NCBI GenBank assembly: GCA_030248215.1
Contig: JASANG010002048.1
Coordinates: forward strand, 1-64,000
DNA from: Enoplolaimus lenunculus
Lineage: Eukaryota; Nematoda; Enoplea; Enoplida; Thoracostomopsidae
DNA: 64,000 nt
Reading direction: 5' to 3'
In this document: positions 11,505 to 26,500 of the stretch, piece by piece
How the letters are laid out: each line of letters starts with the position of its first letter
How positions within the stretch are numbered: the stretch's first letter is position 1
Notes under the pieces: generated by a model
Seen by the model: only the letters and a program-made list of their open reading frames with translations
Databases searched by the model: none
What the model was told of the DNA's origin: nothing
Program-made: the position numbers and the translations under genes

Positions 11505-14500
11505 CTGAAACCAGAATTTATCGACGTATGAAGGACTCAAATATATTCTGGCTGCGAAAGATACTTTTTGTGTTTTGAATTGTTATTTACAGTTGTTCAA
11601 TTGCGTTTAGTAAATATTTCGATATTGCAAAATAACATATAACATTTCCGCCGTGAGCGAAAAACTTGTGCTATAAATATTAGTGCGCTCTCATCGGGAC
11701 AATATGTCATTAAGCCAACAGTTGAATTTCACAATCGATTTCTTCGAAGAGAGGTACGGGATACATGCGCTGTTGAAATTTTTGAATAAATGAGTAAAAA
11801 GCACTTTTATCAAGTTTTTAAATATTAAAAACGTCGAAAAATTTCACTTTCTCGTAAAACTTTCGCATATACGCATACCGTCTACAAACACTGAGCAAAG
11901 TTAACTAAATACTGCTCGCCGAGTGAGTTGTTGGGAAGCGAGACTAAATCTGCGACACATTTTCAGCTATTTAGCTATAGAAACACATTGTGAGCTGCAG
12001 ATTAAACGATTTGTATCGCAAAAATACTTTTAGTAACGTTCAATATATATTATTCAACTTATTTAACTATAGAGAAAAGAAAACACATTATGAACTTCCG
12101 TTGAGCCATCACTAAATCAGTATCATATAATTTTGAGCAACATATGGCAGTAGGGGATACCCTTCACTCCTTTGGATCTGTAACTAACTTGGACCACGAC
12201 ATTTTTCTTTGATCATTTCCGCCGGACACGATCGAATCATAAAAGGACTTAAAATATCTTGACAATATTCAGGCGTTTGGGAATTTGGCGTACGATGCAC
12301 CAATAGCAATTCACTATTAATATACGGCATACAGCATGGCTCTGGTACGTTCTGAGTATAAGAAGTTGTATCTGTAGATTCTAAGGACTGGATCGATTTT
12401 GGTTCCGAAGCGTCGTGAGGTTGTGATTTACGTTTAACTTGAACGCCGCATAAGTGAACAGATACGTTAGCGCTGTTTGGACTATGGGCAGTGTAGCCTA
12501 GTGACGTTGATGCTTGCTCAGCAATACTAGGCCGATGACAGATTAATAGTTGGTTGGAGTAGTGTGTACGAGCCCCGGTATGGGCTTTTTGTTCATTTAA
12601 AGCCAACTTGGTGGGCTTATATTTAGCCAAAGTTGAAGCCGGGCCAGAAGTAGGGCTAGCATTTCCATTCCAGTAGGCATTGTTTAAACTAATTAGTTCT
12701 CGACTTAGATTGTCGAAGCTTGTCATTGTCGCAATTGATTGTTCGGTAGCATCAATGCGTTCAGCGTCGTCTCCTGTTCGAATTGATTGCAAAGATTCTG
12801 TATGCAAGGGTACATAGCTAGCTTCGGCGGCTGCCAATGGCGGGAAATCACGTTCGGTGTATACAGAGCTATCGTGTTGGTGCAGACTCATGATTGTATT
12901 GCTGAAAACACTCCTCAAGCGTTGTATAATAAACCTTTTCTCGCATGAATATTATTCACTTTAAAGTGACAATTCAAGTAAATGTGACATGCAGATGCAT
13001 AGATGCAAGTAAAATCATCATGCTGATGCTGAACATCGGTGCAATGCTTATGCATATGTAGTGCTTTTATATGTAACAGCAGTAAAAACACGGAAGAACC
13101 AAGATTCATGTAGTAAAAATGATGATGCTCTTATAAGCCATAAAAGCCTAGAAACTCAGCAGCTGAGTGTGAGGCGGCGCGGCTTAAGCCATAACAGCCT
13201 AGAAACTCAGCAGCTGAGTGTGAGGCGGCACGTCTTAGTGCTAGCGCGCTAGACTCTGAATCCGTCAAACACAGGAGTCGAAATTTCACTGACGACGCCC
13301 TCATTTATAGGTGCAAGCCTCAGAACTAAAAATCGCGGCACCCTAGTTTACCGAAATTATGCCAATTAGGTTTCAAATTCTAAAATGACACGCGTTGATT
13401 ACCACCGTTAGCCTATGCGTAGGCGAACGCCTTAAACTATGGCACATCAAATTCGACCGAAACTTAGGTTAGATATTAGTGGATTTCGTTCCCTTTCTCG
13501 CCTTAATTTTGCTGAGCACCAATGCTATTGTTTCGTTTTCTGTATTTGTTATTTTTACATGTATTTCATTATTTACTGCTCAATAAACAAATACAAATAC
13601 AATACAAATGTATGTAGCGCCTATCACCAGTTCGTCACAGGTCCTGTAGTTTACGAACCAGTGGACGGTGAGCTTCAAAACGCAGCTGATTTGTTCTACT
13701 TATGTGCCAATTGCGTGATCCGCAATTGCAGAAGTTTGTCAGTTTGAAAACCGATCGCTAACCGGTGATAGGTGCTATACACATTTCAGAGTATGGCCTT
13801 TAGGCTACAAGAAAAAAAACTGCATGGTACGCTGTTAAAAAGCTGATTTGACTGAAATTAATGATTGCAATCAAAGCTGTTTATACTGTACAGAAATAGT
13901 TGCAACAAACTGGGTGCTATTTTTATAAATCTGAATTAAATCCAATTTACCACTGAAAGTTTTGTTCTAAAACCCAGTGATAGACTGGCAACATGGCGTG
14001 CCGGATAAATATCTTGTGGGTCGGCGAGAATTAAAGCTGCCAAGAGCAAAATACTAAAAGTTTTAGCTATCTTATTAGTTTTCTACATTTTCAGCAAGAT
14101 TTCTAAGTAACGATTAGCACAAAAACTATCCAGTATATATCTCCTTTGTATCTGTGAGTGGTGGTATTGATTATGCCATTTTGTCTAATATCAAGATGGC
14201 TTTTGCTTACCCGGTCTCGACATCTTTGGTTGATGCCATGTACGCAGAAGGCTGGACCAAACTCATTTCGCTGTCGCGAGTTTCGAGAAGCTGAAAATAC
14301 TTGTAACGTTTTTGCTTTGAGATGATATTGTGGCGATTTTGTACAGCGGATCGTAATAATGTGGAATGCTGCGCATTGTGTATTAATACGTCCCAAACAC
14401 AATTAACACAGTATTGCTCATAGTTATATTACTGTATATCGGAAAGGTTTAACGTCCAAGTCTTAGTATAACAATTAATTGCAAATAATCGCTTTGCAAG

Positions 14501-17500
14501 AGTATGCAACTGTGTTCAGTTTGTGTAGAAAATAATGTACCCAGCGCGCGTTGCGTAATTTATACCCGACATCCGCTCGAATTGTATTCTTAAAGCCTAC
14601 ATATACCGTGTGTTTGAATGGTAACTATCTCCTGTTTGAAAACGAAGCGGTCGGACTAAAACGCAACGTGCGCTGGTACATTCGGCTCTGAGCGAAAATA
14701 GGTAAAACGAATAACGTTGTCCATAGAGTCATCATCGACACAGTTGGTTTAGATTTAGTACTAACTTTATCAATTCCATTAAAGACACCGTCAGGCATAT
14801 GGTCGTGTATCATTACTGGGCTGATGTGAACTTGATCAAAACATTCGTTATCAGTCCAGACTCCAGCCCAGCCTGGGTCGGATTTGGCGTTTCTGCTGAA
14901 ACCAAAATACTCTGTAAAGTACTATTCAGTGGACAAAATCTCGCTAATGAAGCGAACGAGTAGCGGATCACAATTTTAGCAGTAAATTTTAACACAAAAG
15001 TGTTGGTTTTGAATCATGTTGCAGGAAACTTATAGGTCTAGGTAGTTTCCTTAGCCCCCTTAGATTCGCCAGAGCTCAGAGAATTGCAAAATTTTGGAGC
15101 AAGAACATTTAACTGCAGCTTTTAGGTGTAAATGTTTTGCTCGAAAATGGTTTCAACAAATTTGCAGCTGCAAGTATTTGTTGCAAAAATTTGTACGTGT
15201 GAATTTAGGTTCAACAATGTATGCCATAAGATTTTTCGCAAGGGACCAATATTACCTGGTATGGGGAAATATAATTCAAGTTAACCCAAATGACAACTTG
15301 CTCGCTGTGTGTTACCAAACTCCACACTTATATCCTACCGAAAACAAAACAACTTACTCTCAGGTGTCGTTTATCTCATAGGGTTTGGACAATTTTGAAA
15401 AGAAATCTTTATAAGCACTGGCGGATACAAAATACGGCCACCCAGGCCAAACTGCGCCAACAACAACGAAAATAGAACTTGTGTGAGTTAAGATTTAACA
15501 TTAAAATTGCGTTCAAGCGTCACTCGTTTGCCGAAACGAATTTTCCCACGGCGTTGCAAGATACTGCAGATTACGTATTGTGCTAATCGACAAGATCATC
15601 CATTGTAAAAGTTAATACATGCGGATAATCCTTAATGGCCCATATATTGATATACTTATAGCTTCATTAATTCCAAAAACTACCCCTTTTCGAGTCTAAA
15701 CCGCTTAACCTTTTTGAAATATCTTTTCCATTTTATCGAAGATATAACCTGAAGTCCGGATATGAAACCTGGAATCTCGTGTCTTGTCTGTTATTTCCTA
15801 GTTGACCTATACAGAAAATAGCTAAATATGTACGGCGTCCCGTCATAACTCTCGCGTTTTTCAAACTCGTATCATATGTCCTATATTTCGATAGCCTCAA
15901 TCTCTCATAGATGTGACAATTTTTTGTCCAACACTATTAGACTTTAGGTTTAGGTTTAAGATTTTCTCTAAAGACTAAGGTTTGCGACTTTAACCCTTTC
16001 TCACATGAATGTGTTCAATTTCATATGAGATGTATTTTCAAGGTATAAGATTCGAACCCCAGTCTCACGGGTGGGAGCGTTTACGATGACCACTGAGCTA
16101 AAGGAGCTTGATGCTCGAGCCCAAGTAGGCTTTCACGTCTTGTAGAGATTTTGCACTGCGCATATATGTTATAAATGTTAAACACTGCTCACAGTGTGTG
16201 TATTACTCGTACATTACTGTATTTAGTTGCTCATAGTATACTCTATGAGTGAAAGGGTTCACCAGACTTACGCTTCGGCAACTCTCGGGCGACAATTTGT
16301 CATAGATTGCATCAAACAAAGATTTTTATTATGTTCACAATCCAATGTTTAAAATTTTATAATAAGAAATTACCTTTTCATAGTCCATCGGCGTACAATA
16401 TGAATTATTTTACCGGGCGGATATAGCGGCGTATGAGTAACCGTTCGAAGATTTTCCGCCGCTATAATATTACCGGAACCTTTTATGCCTTTTCCGCATG
16501 AACCCGTAGTATTAACCGGAGGCGACAGAGTTCGATTTATGTATCCGTGTGCCTTTTTGTAATTCACGTTACTTCCATTAGGGTCAAAATATCCAGTGCT
16601 TCCTAGTTGGTTTTCGGAATAATCTACACAGCTGTCCGGGTTTTCATTCGTGCTCAGCTGATTAGTAAATACAGGAGGAAAGCGAGGGTTAGGTCTCGTC
16701 ATACAATTTAGCAGGTTTCGCCCCCTTTCGGCGCAGTTTTGATCGTTTGTTTCAGGTCGTTTAAGCTTACAACAGTTCGTTGTTATACAGCGTCGACTGA
16801 TAATTGACCACTGAAAGTTAAAATATACACATATAATATATATATACATATATAGCAGCACGACATGCTGGGGGGATAGGCTAAATCATTTCAGGAGGGG
16901 TATGCAAAGATTTTGCATGACTCACATGCCAGATTGAAAACTATTCTATTGTTGACCAAAGTATTTCCAGGAGGGTGGAGGGGCCGAGCCATTCTGGCCC
17001 ACACTGGCTCCGGTTCCGACGACTTCGGATTTCGTAGTCTGCAAATTCATGTATCGCTGTTGGTAGAGGTTCATGCTAATTATAGAGGTCTTCCCAGTGC
17101 CCAATTCCAGATATTAACGGTAATTATTACTGTTTCTATAGCTTCCGCAAAAAATGGTTTCGTGTTCGGCTTAGCTGAATGTTATGACGCGTATTCCAAT
17201 TCGTTCAAAATCTAAGACGCATTCGCAACTATAGCAATAAGGTTTCCAACAAGTAAACAGCAACAGATTTGAAACTCAAACTTTCCATCATTTGAAGGAA
17301 AATCACCAGCAAATAATGACAAATTTCGGTCTGTATGATTTTCTGGTACTATAGTGGCAAGACCTATCATCAACTGGTGTAATAAGTGCTACATATTTAA
17401 GCATAACGGCACTAATAACAATAGTTAAATACCGTTAATGGGTGTGGCTAACTTCTGAATAATTAAAGAAATCTTACCTTGTGTTCATTAGCTTCCCGAA

Positions 17501-20500
17501 GCGACTTTAAAACATCAGCGCGCAGTGCTTCTAATTGCGGTAGACCAGATCTAAAAACAACGAAATGAAAAAACTGAAAAACATTTCACATTAAAGATTA
17601 ATGTTTTGAAAAAGCAGTAGCTAAATTTGCTTGCTAATTGCATAACTTTAAAGTTAAAACATCATAAGACAAAACCAGCGCCTTATTTTAATGTTAATAT
17701 GCAGATTTGAATATATAAACATGGAAATATGCTTGAACCTAAAATCTTATTCTTGAGATAAATACTTAACGTAAAGCCCTATTGACACGAGCCAGTTTTC
17801 GAAAGCAAGCGAGAACTTGTCGTACTTGGTTACTTTCTACCTGTGGTGTTTAATTTAATAGAACGCGAAAGTTCCCCACCCACAATGCATTATTAAATAT
17901 CGCTTGCTTAGCCATACGCCCAGGCCCCAGCCCCAGGTTTAGGGTAAGGCTTAGATATTGACTTAGGTTTAGGTTTTAGCTAAAACTTCGGCTTATTCTC
18001 AGGATTACGTTTAGGCTTATGCTCAGTCTCGGTATGTGTCGAGAAACTTTATGCTGGCGGAATAAACAAGTAAATGATTTTAGATTGGGTTTGAAATAAA
18101 ACTTGTAGCTGGAACAATGACAGATACAAACTTCGTACCGTATCACAATATCTTTTCCAACAACAATTGAAGTGACGAAGTCTTTGGTGTATTCAACTCC
18201 TGGTTTCCTGAAAAACAAACTACCGTAGGCCAATTTAACCAGAAATTGCGCTTTTTATATGGAATTGCAATTTTCATGGTGACGAAATCTTTGGTGTATT
18301 CAACTCCTGGTTTCCTGAAAAAACAAACTACCGTAGGCCAATTTAACAAGAAATTGCGCTTTTTATTATGAAATTGCAATTTTCATGGTTAAATTTTGCT
18401 GAGAATTTCATTGATTATTTTAGGCACCGTTGCTTGTGTAGGTTTCAGAAATTTCTGACTGCAGCTATTCACCGTGACATAGACCGGGGTGTAACCGGAT
18501 ATCCGTTTCTGTTTCCAGCGAAAATCAGTGTCCGTTTCTGTTTCCGTTATAGAAATAATGGAAATTCTGTTACTTTTATGTTCAAAATTAGTTATAAATC
18601 ACGCGCATATCTAGCATGAATTTTTCATTGCAGATATGCTGCAATTGTTTGAAACGAAATAAAAATTACGAAATTCAACCAAGATTTTAAACATTTCGGT
18701 GCATCCGCTATTTTTTTATTCCAATCTTTGAAAACCCGGTGAATATATGCATGCCTCCATTTGTGTTTTCATAAAAATAAAACATTTTTGAAACTTTTAT
18801 ATATACTTCAATATCCGTTTTCCGGTTCCGTTTACGTTATTTTCGTCACTGTCCGTTTCCGTTATCTTTACTATTTGTTTACACCCTAAAAAAGACTAGA
18901 TAGCTCTAACAATACATTATACTTTGTATACATCTACTAGTACGAAAGGCTAAAAAATTTACAAATACATAAAACTTGTATCCTTGAATAAATTGCAGCG
19001 TATTTCACTAGTTAGCAATTGGTAAAATCTGCATATAAGTTCCGAATCCAGGACAATTCGTCGGCCGTAGTGGTTTAACCGTAAGTCTACTCTAAGCGTA
19101 ATGCCAAGCTTAATCCTAAGCTTGTGGCTAAACTTAAACATTCTGATTTACGACAAAATTGCCGAGTAGAAGAGATTTCGGATTACAAGTTGTCGGTCAA
19201 TGTAGATAAGTACTCTAAAACTTCACTCGTGTCAGTTGCAGTGTTTTGCAATAGTTTTAAATCTAAAAAACTTAATTATAGCGCTATTCACATGTGCATT
19301 TTTTGACAGGAAAACAAGTGAGATTACGCTGTGAAGCTACACGTTCAGGTTTTTACGCAAACCTGTTAGCAAAATTTGCAGCTACAAGTTATCGTTGCAA
19401 TTATTGCACGTGTGAATAGGGCTTAATAAGAAGTTTAGAAACAACATTGCTTGCTGAACAAAAAATCTAAAGCAAACTAAGATCTGGACGGGCCCGTAGC
19501 CATAGGGAGACCCGGGGGGGGGGGGGGGCTCAGCTCTTTATTGAAAAAAGTTTGCCTAAGTTACGTTCTCGCTTGTAGGTGTTTTGAATTCCTCGCATAC
19601 TCTTTAAGAATTTTTTAGCCCCCCTTTACATTATGAACTGGCCACGGGCGTGCTCAGATTCAAACTATTCAACCTTACGTGAGAAGGCCTCCAGGAGGTG
19701 CAAAACAATAACAATGCAAATCAGGATAATTTGGACGTAACATCATTCCAAGGACTGCTCCAACACCGCCACCTAAGCTGTGACCAACTAAGATAAGTCG
19801 ATAACTACGATCCTATAAATTACTACAACCATAAATATATAACATATGCCATGCCCCAAACAGCTATTTGCCCAAGTTGGCAACTGGGACGTCCCAACCG
19901 ATAACTGCTGTTCGGGGCAGCTCAAACAATTACTGGAATACAAACTGCTTTTGAATGGAGGTTGGCAGATCAAATAGCTGCTGTAAAATGCAAACTGTTT
20001 GTGATTGGTTGTTCAGCCTTGACTGTGTTTGGGAAAACTACTTGCACAGTATTTATTTGGATTCATCATATTGGCAAAGTATAGATTAAAGAAGGTTTGT
20101 ATAGTTTACAAATGAGCCTATGTGAGCGTGCGCCGTTGTTTAATCGAATACAATGTTATGTGGTAATGCTGTTTTATTCATGCGGTTTTGATTAACCAAT
20201 GAAATTGCGCCTCTGTAACCCTTCACACCATATAAACCTTGTTCAGTTGATAGTTTGCAAATATGGTGAAGGCAAATAATTATGTACAAGTCAGTTCAAA
20301 CACGATAAAACCTGGGCAACCAACTAAAATTAGTCAGCATTCCAGTAGTTGTTTGGGCTGCCCCGAACAGCAATGGTCGTTTGGGACGACCCAGTTGACA
20401 ACTGGGGCAAATAGCTGTTTGGGGCATATATGAATTTAGTAATACAATGCAAAAAATTTTCTTTTACGATGAGATTTGTAACGTTTAAAACTATTTCAAA

Positions 20501-23500
20501 ATTAATACTTAAAGTTAAAAATTAGTTATGTTTTAAATCCTTTCCTGTACAATCTTATTGAACTACAGTCTAGTTTATAAAACAGAATGGAATCAGAATA
20601 TTTTGGGTAGAAAGCGTTTACCATCATCGCAGAACTAAAATAATTGCATGCCCGAGTTCAACAAGGCGTTGACGTCTTGCGAAGGTTTTGTACTGCACAT
20701 ATGCACAATAGCATTCAAAATTAATACTCCTTCAGGTATTGCTGGTTTGGGGTTAAACATTTCCAACACCTTATCTGAAATTTCACCTTGGCTGCAGTGC
20801 CATAGCCTACCTAATCCGCTATTTCAAAGTCATTTTACAACGGGTATGCCATTGAAATAACAAACATACATGCGGGACTGACACTATTCTGGCTGGGAGA
20901 AGGCAAACATTTTTACATGGACCTGAGTCTCTCTTGCATCCCCTGTGGTACAAGCCCGCTTGGCTGGCACGGTACTTACGCTCGCCATCAGAGCACGTTC
21001 GATTAGTTTCCCTGCATCCAGTGTTCTTTTCAAATAGACCGCTGTGTTCACAATTCCCTACAATTTTGTAAATTAAACTTGTCAGTGACATAATCGGAAG
21101 TGTCATTTTACCCGATATCCGTATCATTCTCATGTGTCTCCTGTACCTATCACCAGTTCGTGATGGATCTTGTCGGGATTCGAACCTGTGAATGGTGTGT
21201 TCAAAATTTACCACATTTTTCGCATTTTATTTTGTCCTACATGCCATAGCACAAGTATATAAAGATCCACAGTTTATTTAGTTCGCTAGTTTGAAAAGCT
21301 ATTATTTTAACTGGAGACGGATGCTACAAACAGTATAGAACAGAGCCGTAACAGTAGTATAACCATATTCCAAGCCAAAGCAAAAATAATAGTGTAAAGC
21401 TTAAACATACACTATTGCAGACCTGCAGAAATACGTTCCGCCCCTGATCTTTACATGGGTCGACATTATGACAAAAACAGCGTCACAAATATGACGTTTG
21501 CATCAGACTGCGACCGGATATCCGGTTCCGGCAAAAAATCGGCATCCGGCTCCGGCCCGCTTTTTAAACTTGCCGGACATTATTTTTTAAAAGATATAAA
21601 AAATTTGTACTATCATTCGTATTCATTCCAAGTATAATCGAACTGATTGATTTACTTTTACATATCTTTTCTGTCACTCATGTAATATAAATGTCTGCAT
21701 GTGACTGTGTACATTCACAATCTTTTTTAAATTACAATAACGCTGGAAAACCAGATATAGATGACGAGCGTTATTCTAGGAGTATAACAGAATATATCTC
21801 AGCATATTTCTATTATTCCTTAGGCTAAGCCTAAACTTCAGCGCAAAAATCGGTCTATAACTAACTCTAAGCCTAAACAAAAATAATAGCTTTAATCCGA
21901 GCCAGCGATGGGTGGAGACCGGCCATGAAAATTCTCGGTCTCTGCCAAGTCTCGGTCATCGCCAAAAATATCTAATTTTCAAAATAATTGATTTCTAATG
22001 CTTTTTCGTAGTTTTTTTGACTTCTTTCATCGTTTTTATGTGTTTTCAGAATATCTGCTAATAATTGTTGCGTAACTATCAAAGATTCGTAGATTCATAG
22101 CGAAAATTTATTCATTAAGCATTACTTGCTTTATCAATATTAACTTCTGCTTTATTTACAGCTTTACTAGCATTTGCGGAAACCTCGAATTCTAGTGTCG
22201 GTTCAAAACCCCCGAGACTCAAGAAACTGAGACCTGCCAAATACCGAGAAAACCCTTAAGAGGAACATGGGCCAAACGAATATTGCAACAGAACTCAACG
22301 CTACAAAAACATAGAATAGTATAACAGACTAGTCGTTAGTGTTAAAAAGGCATCGGCCTGAGATGTTAAACTTTGTCTAACGTAAATGCTTTGAGTACCT
22401 TAAGCCACGGAAGAAAGAAATGTAAGCTACGTTTTGATATTTGAATGCAATCTAGTATTGACGGCTCCGGCTCCGTCAGTTTTTAGTATCCGGTAGGACT
22501 TTGCATATATTCGTGCAATCTTCGGTAGTCTTAGATGCACGAACTAAAAAGTTATCAACTTGTAGAGTGTTGTTAAATATTTTGGTTTTACGCTTGTTTT
22601 TTACTAACCCTCGGCGATTTTTCGCTCAAAATTGTACCAAATGTTAAAACAAACCAATTTTGAAAAAGTATGCAAAATTTCACTATCGAATTTGTCGAAA
22701 CCTCCCGCAGAAATTCCACCGGAGCCGACAGTCGTTTTTTCCACAGGCGTCCGGTTGTATTCTGGTCTGCAGGGTCGTTTAACAAGGACATTTACAGGAA
22801 AGATACATTGTTTCCCAAATTTCTCGAGATACAAAAATACATTTAAAACTGTTTAGAATAGAAATTCATCTTAAGTCAAACTGTTACACAACATTAAATT
22901 ATCCACTACCAAAATATAAATCCTGAATAAACCACAAACAATGAGCGGTGAGTATCTGAAAGTCACAATTCCAAACCAAAAAGGTTTGAGTTTTCAGGCT
23001 GTACAAACATAATCGTTTCTTGCAAACTGAACTCCTGCTTTACCAATTACGTCGTAAATATTGAACCATATTTCTATAAATATTAAACAAACGGCGAACA
23101 TTACGTACCTTGTGACCAACAAAACTAACATGAGCCGTTGAAATCGGTATTTCTTCATAAGACGCAGTAAGATCTGTGAGCATGTCCTGTAAAAATGAGT
23201 TAAATTTAATTAAAATAAACGGTCAAACTATTTTGAATTAGTTTAAATTTTAGACAAATGTAAAATTTTAAAACAAAGCAGTACCGTACCATATTTAGAG
23301 CATCAGAAAAATATTGCTGCTCATGCGGTGGGGCACAAAGGCGAGACTTTCGGATTACCACACCGCAAGTCTAAACCACTGAGTTACGCAGTCATGCAAC
23401 CGTATGCTAAGTACTGCAAGCAGTGTCGACGGAAGTGCCCCCCAAAACTGCAATTCCATTCTAACTACAATACACGGATATCGAACTCGATTCTAGCCAA

Positions 23501-26500
23501 AGTTGTCATCTTTCCTTTGTCATTAAAGTTAAGTATTTACTTAGCGGATTACGGAGGTCTTAAAAACTTTTATTCTTGCACCGCCGGCCAATAAGATTTG
23601 TTTAAACAATTGTATTAAACAGTTCGTCCGCAACAAAAGTAAGAATTTTACAAGCCCGCAGCCAACTCATCGTGCTTGGGAAACTAAAAAGTTTCCAGGA
23701 GGGGTAAAGCAACGATTTCAGATGACCTACAAGCGAGGTTGAAACTTTTCTAAGGGTTTTTTCAAGGGGGGTGGGCTCAGCAACCTATGTCATCTCTATT
23801 GTTTCCGGCCTGAGATGTGTGAATTGGTACATAGTGTTTGAAACTATCGTGTCAACGAAAACAATGCACTAAATGCCAGAACAACAACGAAAGCATAAAC
23901 AGCTCTTGTACACTTGCCCCAAAATTTAAGAATGCGGCTTTGGATTAATAGGTTAGATAATGGTGTGCGAGTAAAGACTTAGGTTGGAGTTTAAAAAGAC
24001 ATTTCTGAAACCTAAGCTTAAGCCTAACCCTGTAGGAACGTGAACAAGCCAAAATTTTTCAAGGTTTGAGCGTTGTTTTAAAATTTACAAGGAGGTTGAT
24101 AATGTCGCTTTCCACTCATTAATGTTACATTTTTTCGGCACGCTTATGCAGATTAAATAAATTCCCATATGTTGCACGCTAAATGTGCATGTGAAAATTG
24201 TCACATGGAGATGTACGCAAGTTTATAGTGAATGATGCAATACTTTGAGCGACAAAGTTCCACGTATGGAAATGACGACAGCACGTTTGCGGTGATCAAT
24301 TGCAATGAAAAACGGAGTTTCGCCGATCTGAAATTGGCAAATGTAGCAACGATTTTAGCAGAAGAAACATAAATTATACTTCATCGTATATGTGCACGGT
24401 GATGTAAAGCAAAGATTGTCATAATGTTACCATGGCACCGGCATAAAACAGTTATTGCAATGACCGTGTAGTGTAATGGTAGCATGCTTGACTCGAGGGC
24501 AACAAGTCTGAGGTTTGATTCAACGCGCAATGTATATATTTAAGCCTTATTCACACGTGCATGTTTTATTCGGAATCCTTTTCGTAAATGTTTCGGTTGC
24601 ATATTACAGGTTCGAGTTCTCGCAGTAAAAACGTGCACAAATGCTGGCTAGCGCTTTTTAATAGAATAAAAGCAAAATAAATAACTTACACCAACATGAA
24701 AATTAGCGTAAAATATATGCACTTCTCCTTCAGGTAATGATTCTTGCACTGCACGCTGATTGCAACTACAACAATTGTCTTCGTACACTTCTGGGAGGCA
24801 TAAATTTGCAGAAGCTGATTGGGCAATGGTTGAATTATGGCTACACTTGAGCTGTGTACAGCAACAACACCTGAAACATCAACATAGTTTTATTAATATA
24901 GGATACAACTGCCATGTATATAGTATTGCAAAATGTATTCAATGCTTAATGCTTGTTGCATTTTTCCCGTTCAGTTCTATTCACAAGTGCAAGTTTTTTG
25001 CAGCGAGAAGTTGCAGTTGCAATATACAATTGCATGCTTTGTTCTAAAACGGCATTATACACAATTTTTATAAAATACAAATATATAATATATAAATATT
25101 TATACATGTACATATATATTATATATTTTTCAGTATAATACAAACAAATTATCTTCTTACCAAAGTTTAGTCAAAAACTTGCAAATGTCAACAAGTGAAT
25201 GATACTTGATGTAGAACGGCCAGCCATATGCGCCGCATGCAAATTCCATATAATACCTTGCAGTAAGCATGAGATCATAATCTTCCTAGAAATATATATT
25301 TTTTACTCATTTTAAGTACACAAATTTACCAAAATATCTTAAATTTTGTATTAAAAGCCAAGGTTAAATTTTGTTAAAGTATTCTGTAATATGTGTATTG
25401 CAGTTAACACCAGTTGACGATAAAACTGATATATTTTGAACCAGTTTGTTAAATGTTATGACGTTTAGCCCAATTGGTTTTTTCGGTTATCTCTACAGCC
25501 AGCGTTTGCCCAAAAATAATCGGATTTCACAAAACTGTGGCATATTCGATGCTTCTCGTGACCTTCCGTGTTCATTTCACGCCTAAGTTTAAATATTTAA
25601 AAAATTCAATTTTTAGGTCCCAAGGTCATAATATGAATATTTTTGACAAAATTTTTGGGTTCCAAGCGCTAAACCTTGGGAGCTTAAGCATTGAATATTT
25701 CAAAAAAATCATATTTGAACATGGAATGATTAAGAATGGTCACGACAAGCTCAAATATATTAAAAAATTTTCAAATCCGATTCCTTTCGAGCAACAGAAA
25801 CATATTTCACAAAAGTGTGAGCTCCATAAATTTTCACTGATTAAACGAAATCATTTTGTAGGAGTAGTTTCTTGACTTAGTTAATTTTCAACTGCAACAT
25901 ATTTTCGACTAACCTGAATGTTCATATTTAAAAATTTGCTTTTTGGTGTTATTACCGCGCCTGACAGAAATTCAACGCTATCAGAACACGTCTAAAATAT
26001 GCAAAGTTTACACACAATGGCTGAATTTTCGAAACACAACTTAAGTACGACTTAGTACTTAATTACGGGCTAAGTTATTGCTTAACTATTTTCCGTTTTT
26101 AAAAGCGTACTTAAGTTAAGTAAATACTTAAGTTGCTAACTAAATTTGATATCCTGCAAATTAACCGCTCAGGCATACTAACCTTTGTGTAATTTAAATT
26201 GTAGACTCATGATGCCTCCTTAATATAAAGCAAAACTCTTAGTTTCTTGTTATGACAATGGCCGCTATTTGGCGTTTATTTCTTTTTGCTCGAAACATTA
26301 AGTATTTACCTACTTAAGTCGGCGACTTAAGTAAGTACTTAAGTATAACTTAAGTAAATGTTTAAGTACGATTTCAGAAACCCAGCCAATGACTATTTCA
26401 TGATACAGGGTCCATCTTAAATTTAGTTCACACAAAGGTTTTCCCACCGTCCTGGGCAACCTTGGCTCCATCGCATGCCTGGTTTTTCTCTGCAATAAAC

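Noticed and set aside
18143-18379. 78-codon frame with an internal peptide repeat
   Set aside because: It reads through the tandem duplication of intron 13/exon 14 in the wrong frame for DAGLA.
20620-20760. Minus frame [12 protein letters not shown] first taken for the DAGLA exon after GHK
   Set aside because: Phase fails and the sequence belongs to a tRNA-like SINE family also at 16030-16160. The true exon was found at 21057-20980.
24463-24530. Possible tRNA gene
   Set aside because: A and B boxes are present but the acceptor stem does not pair; best read as a SINE head.
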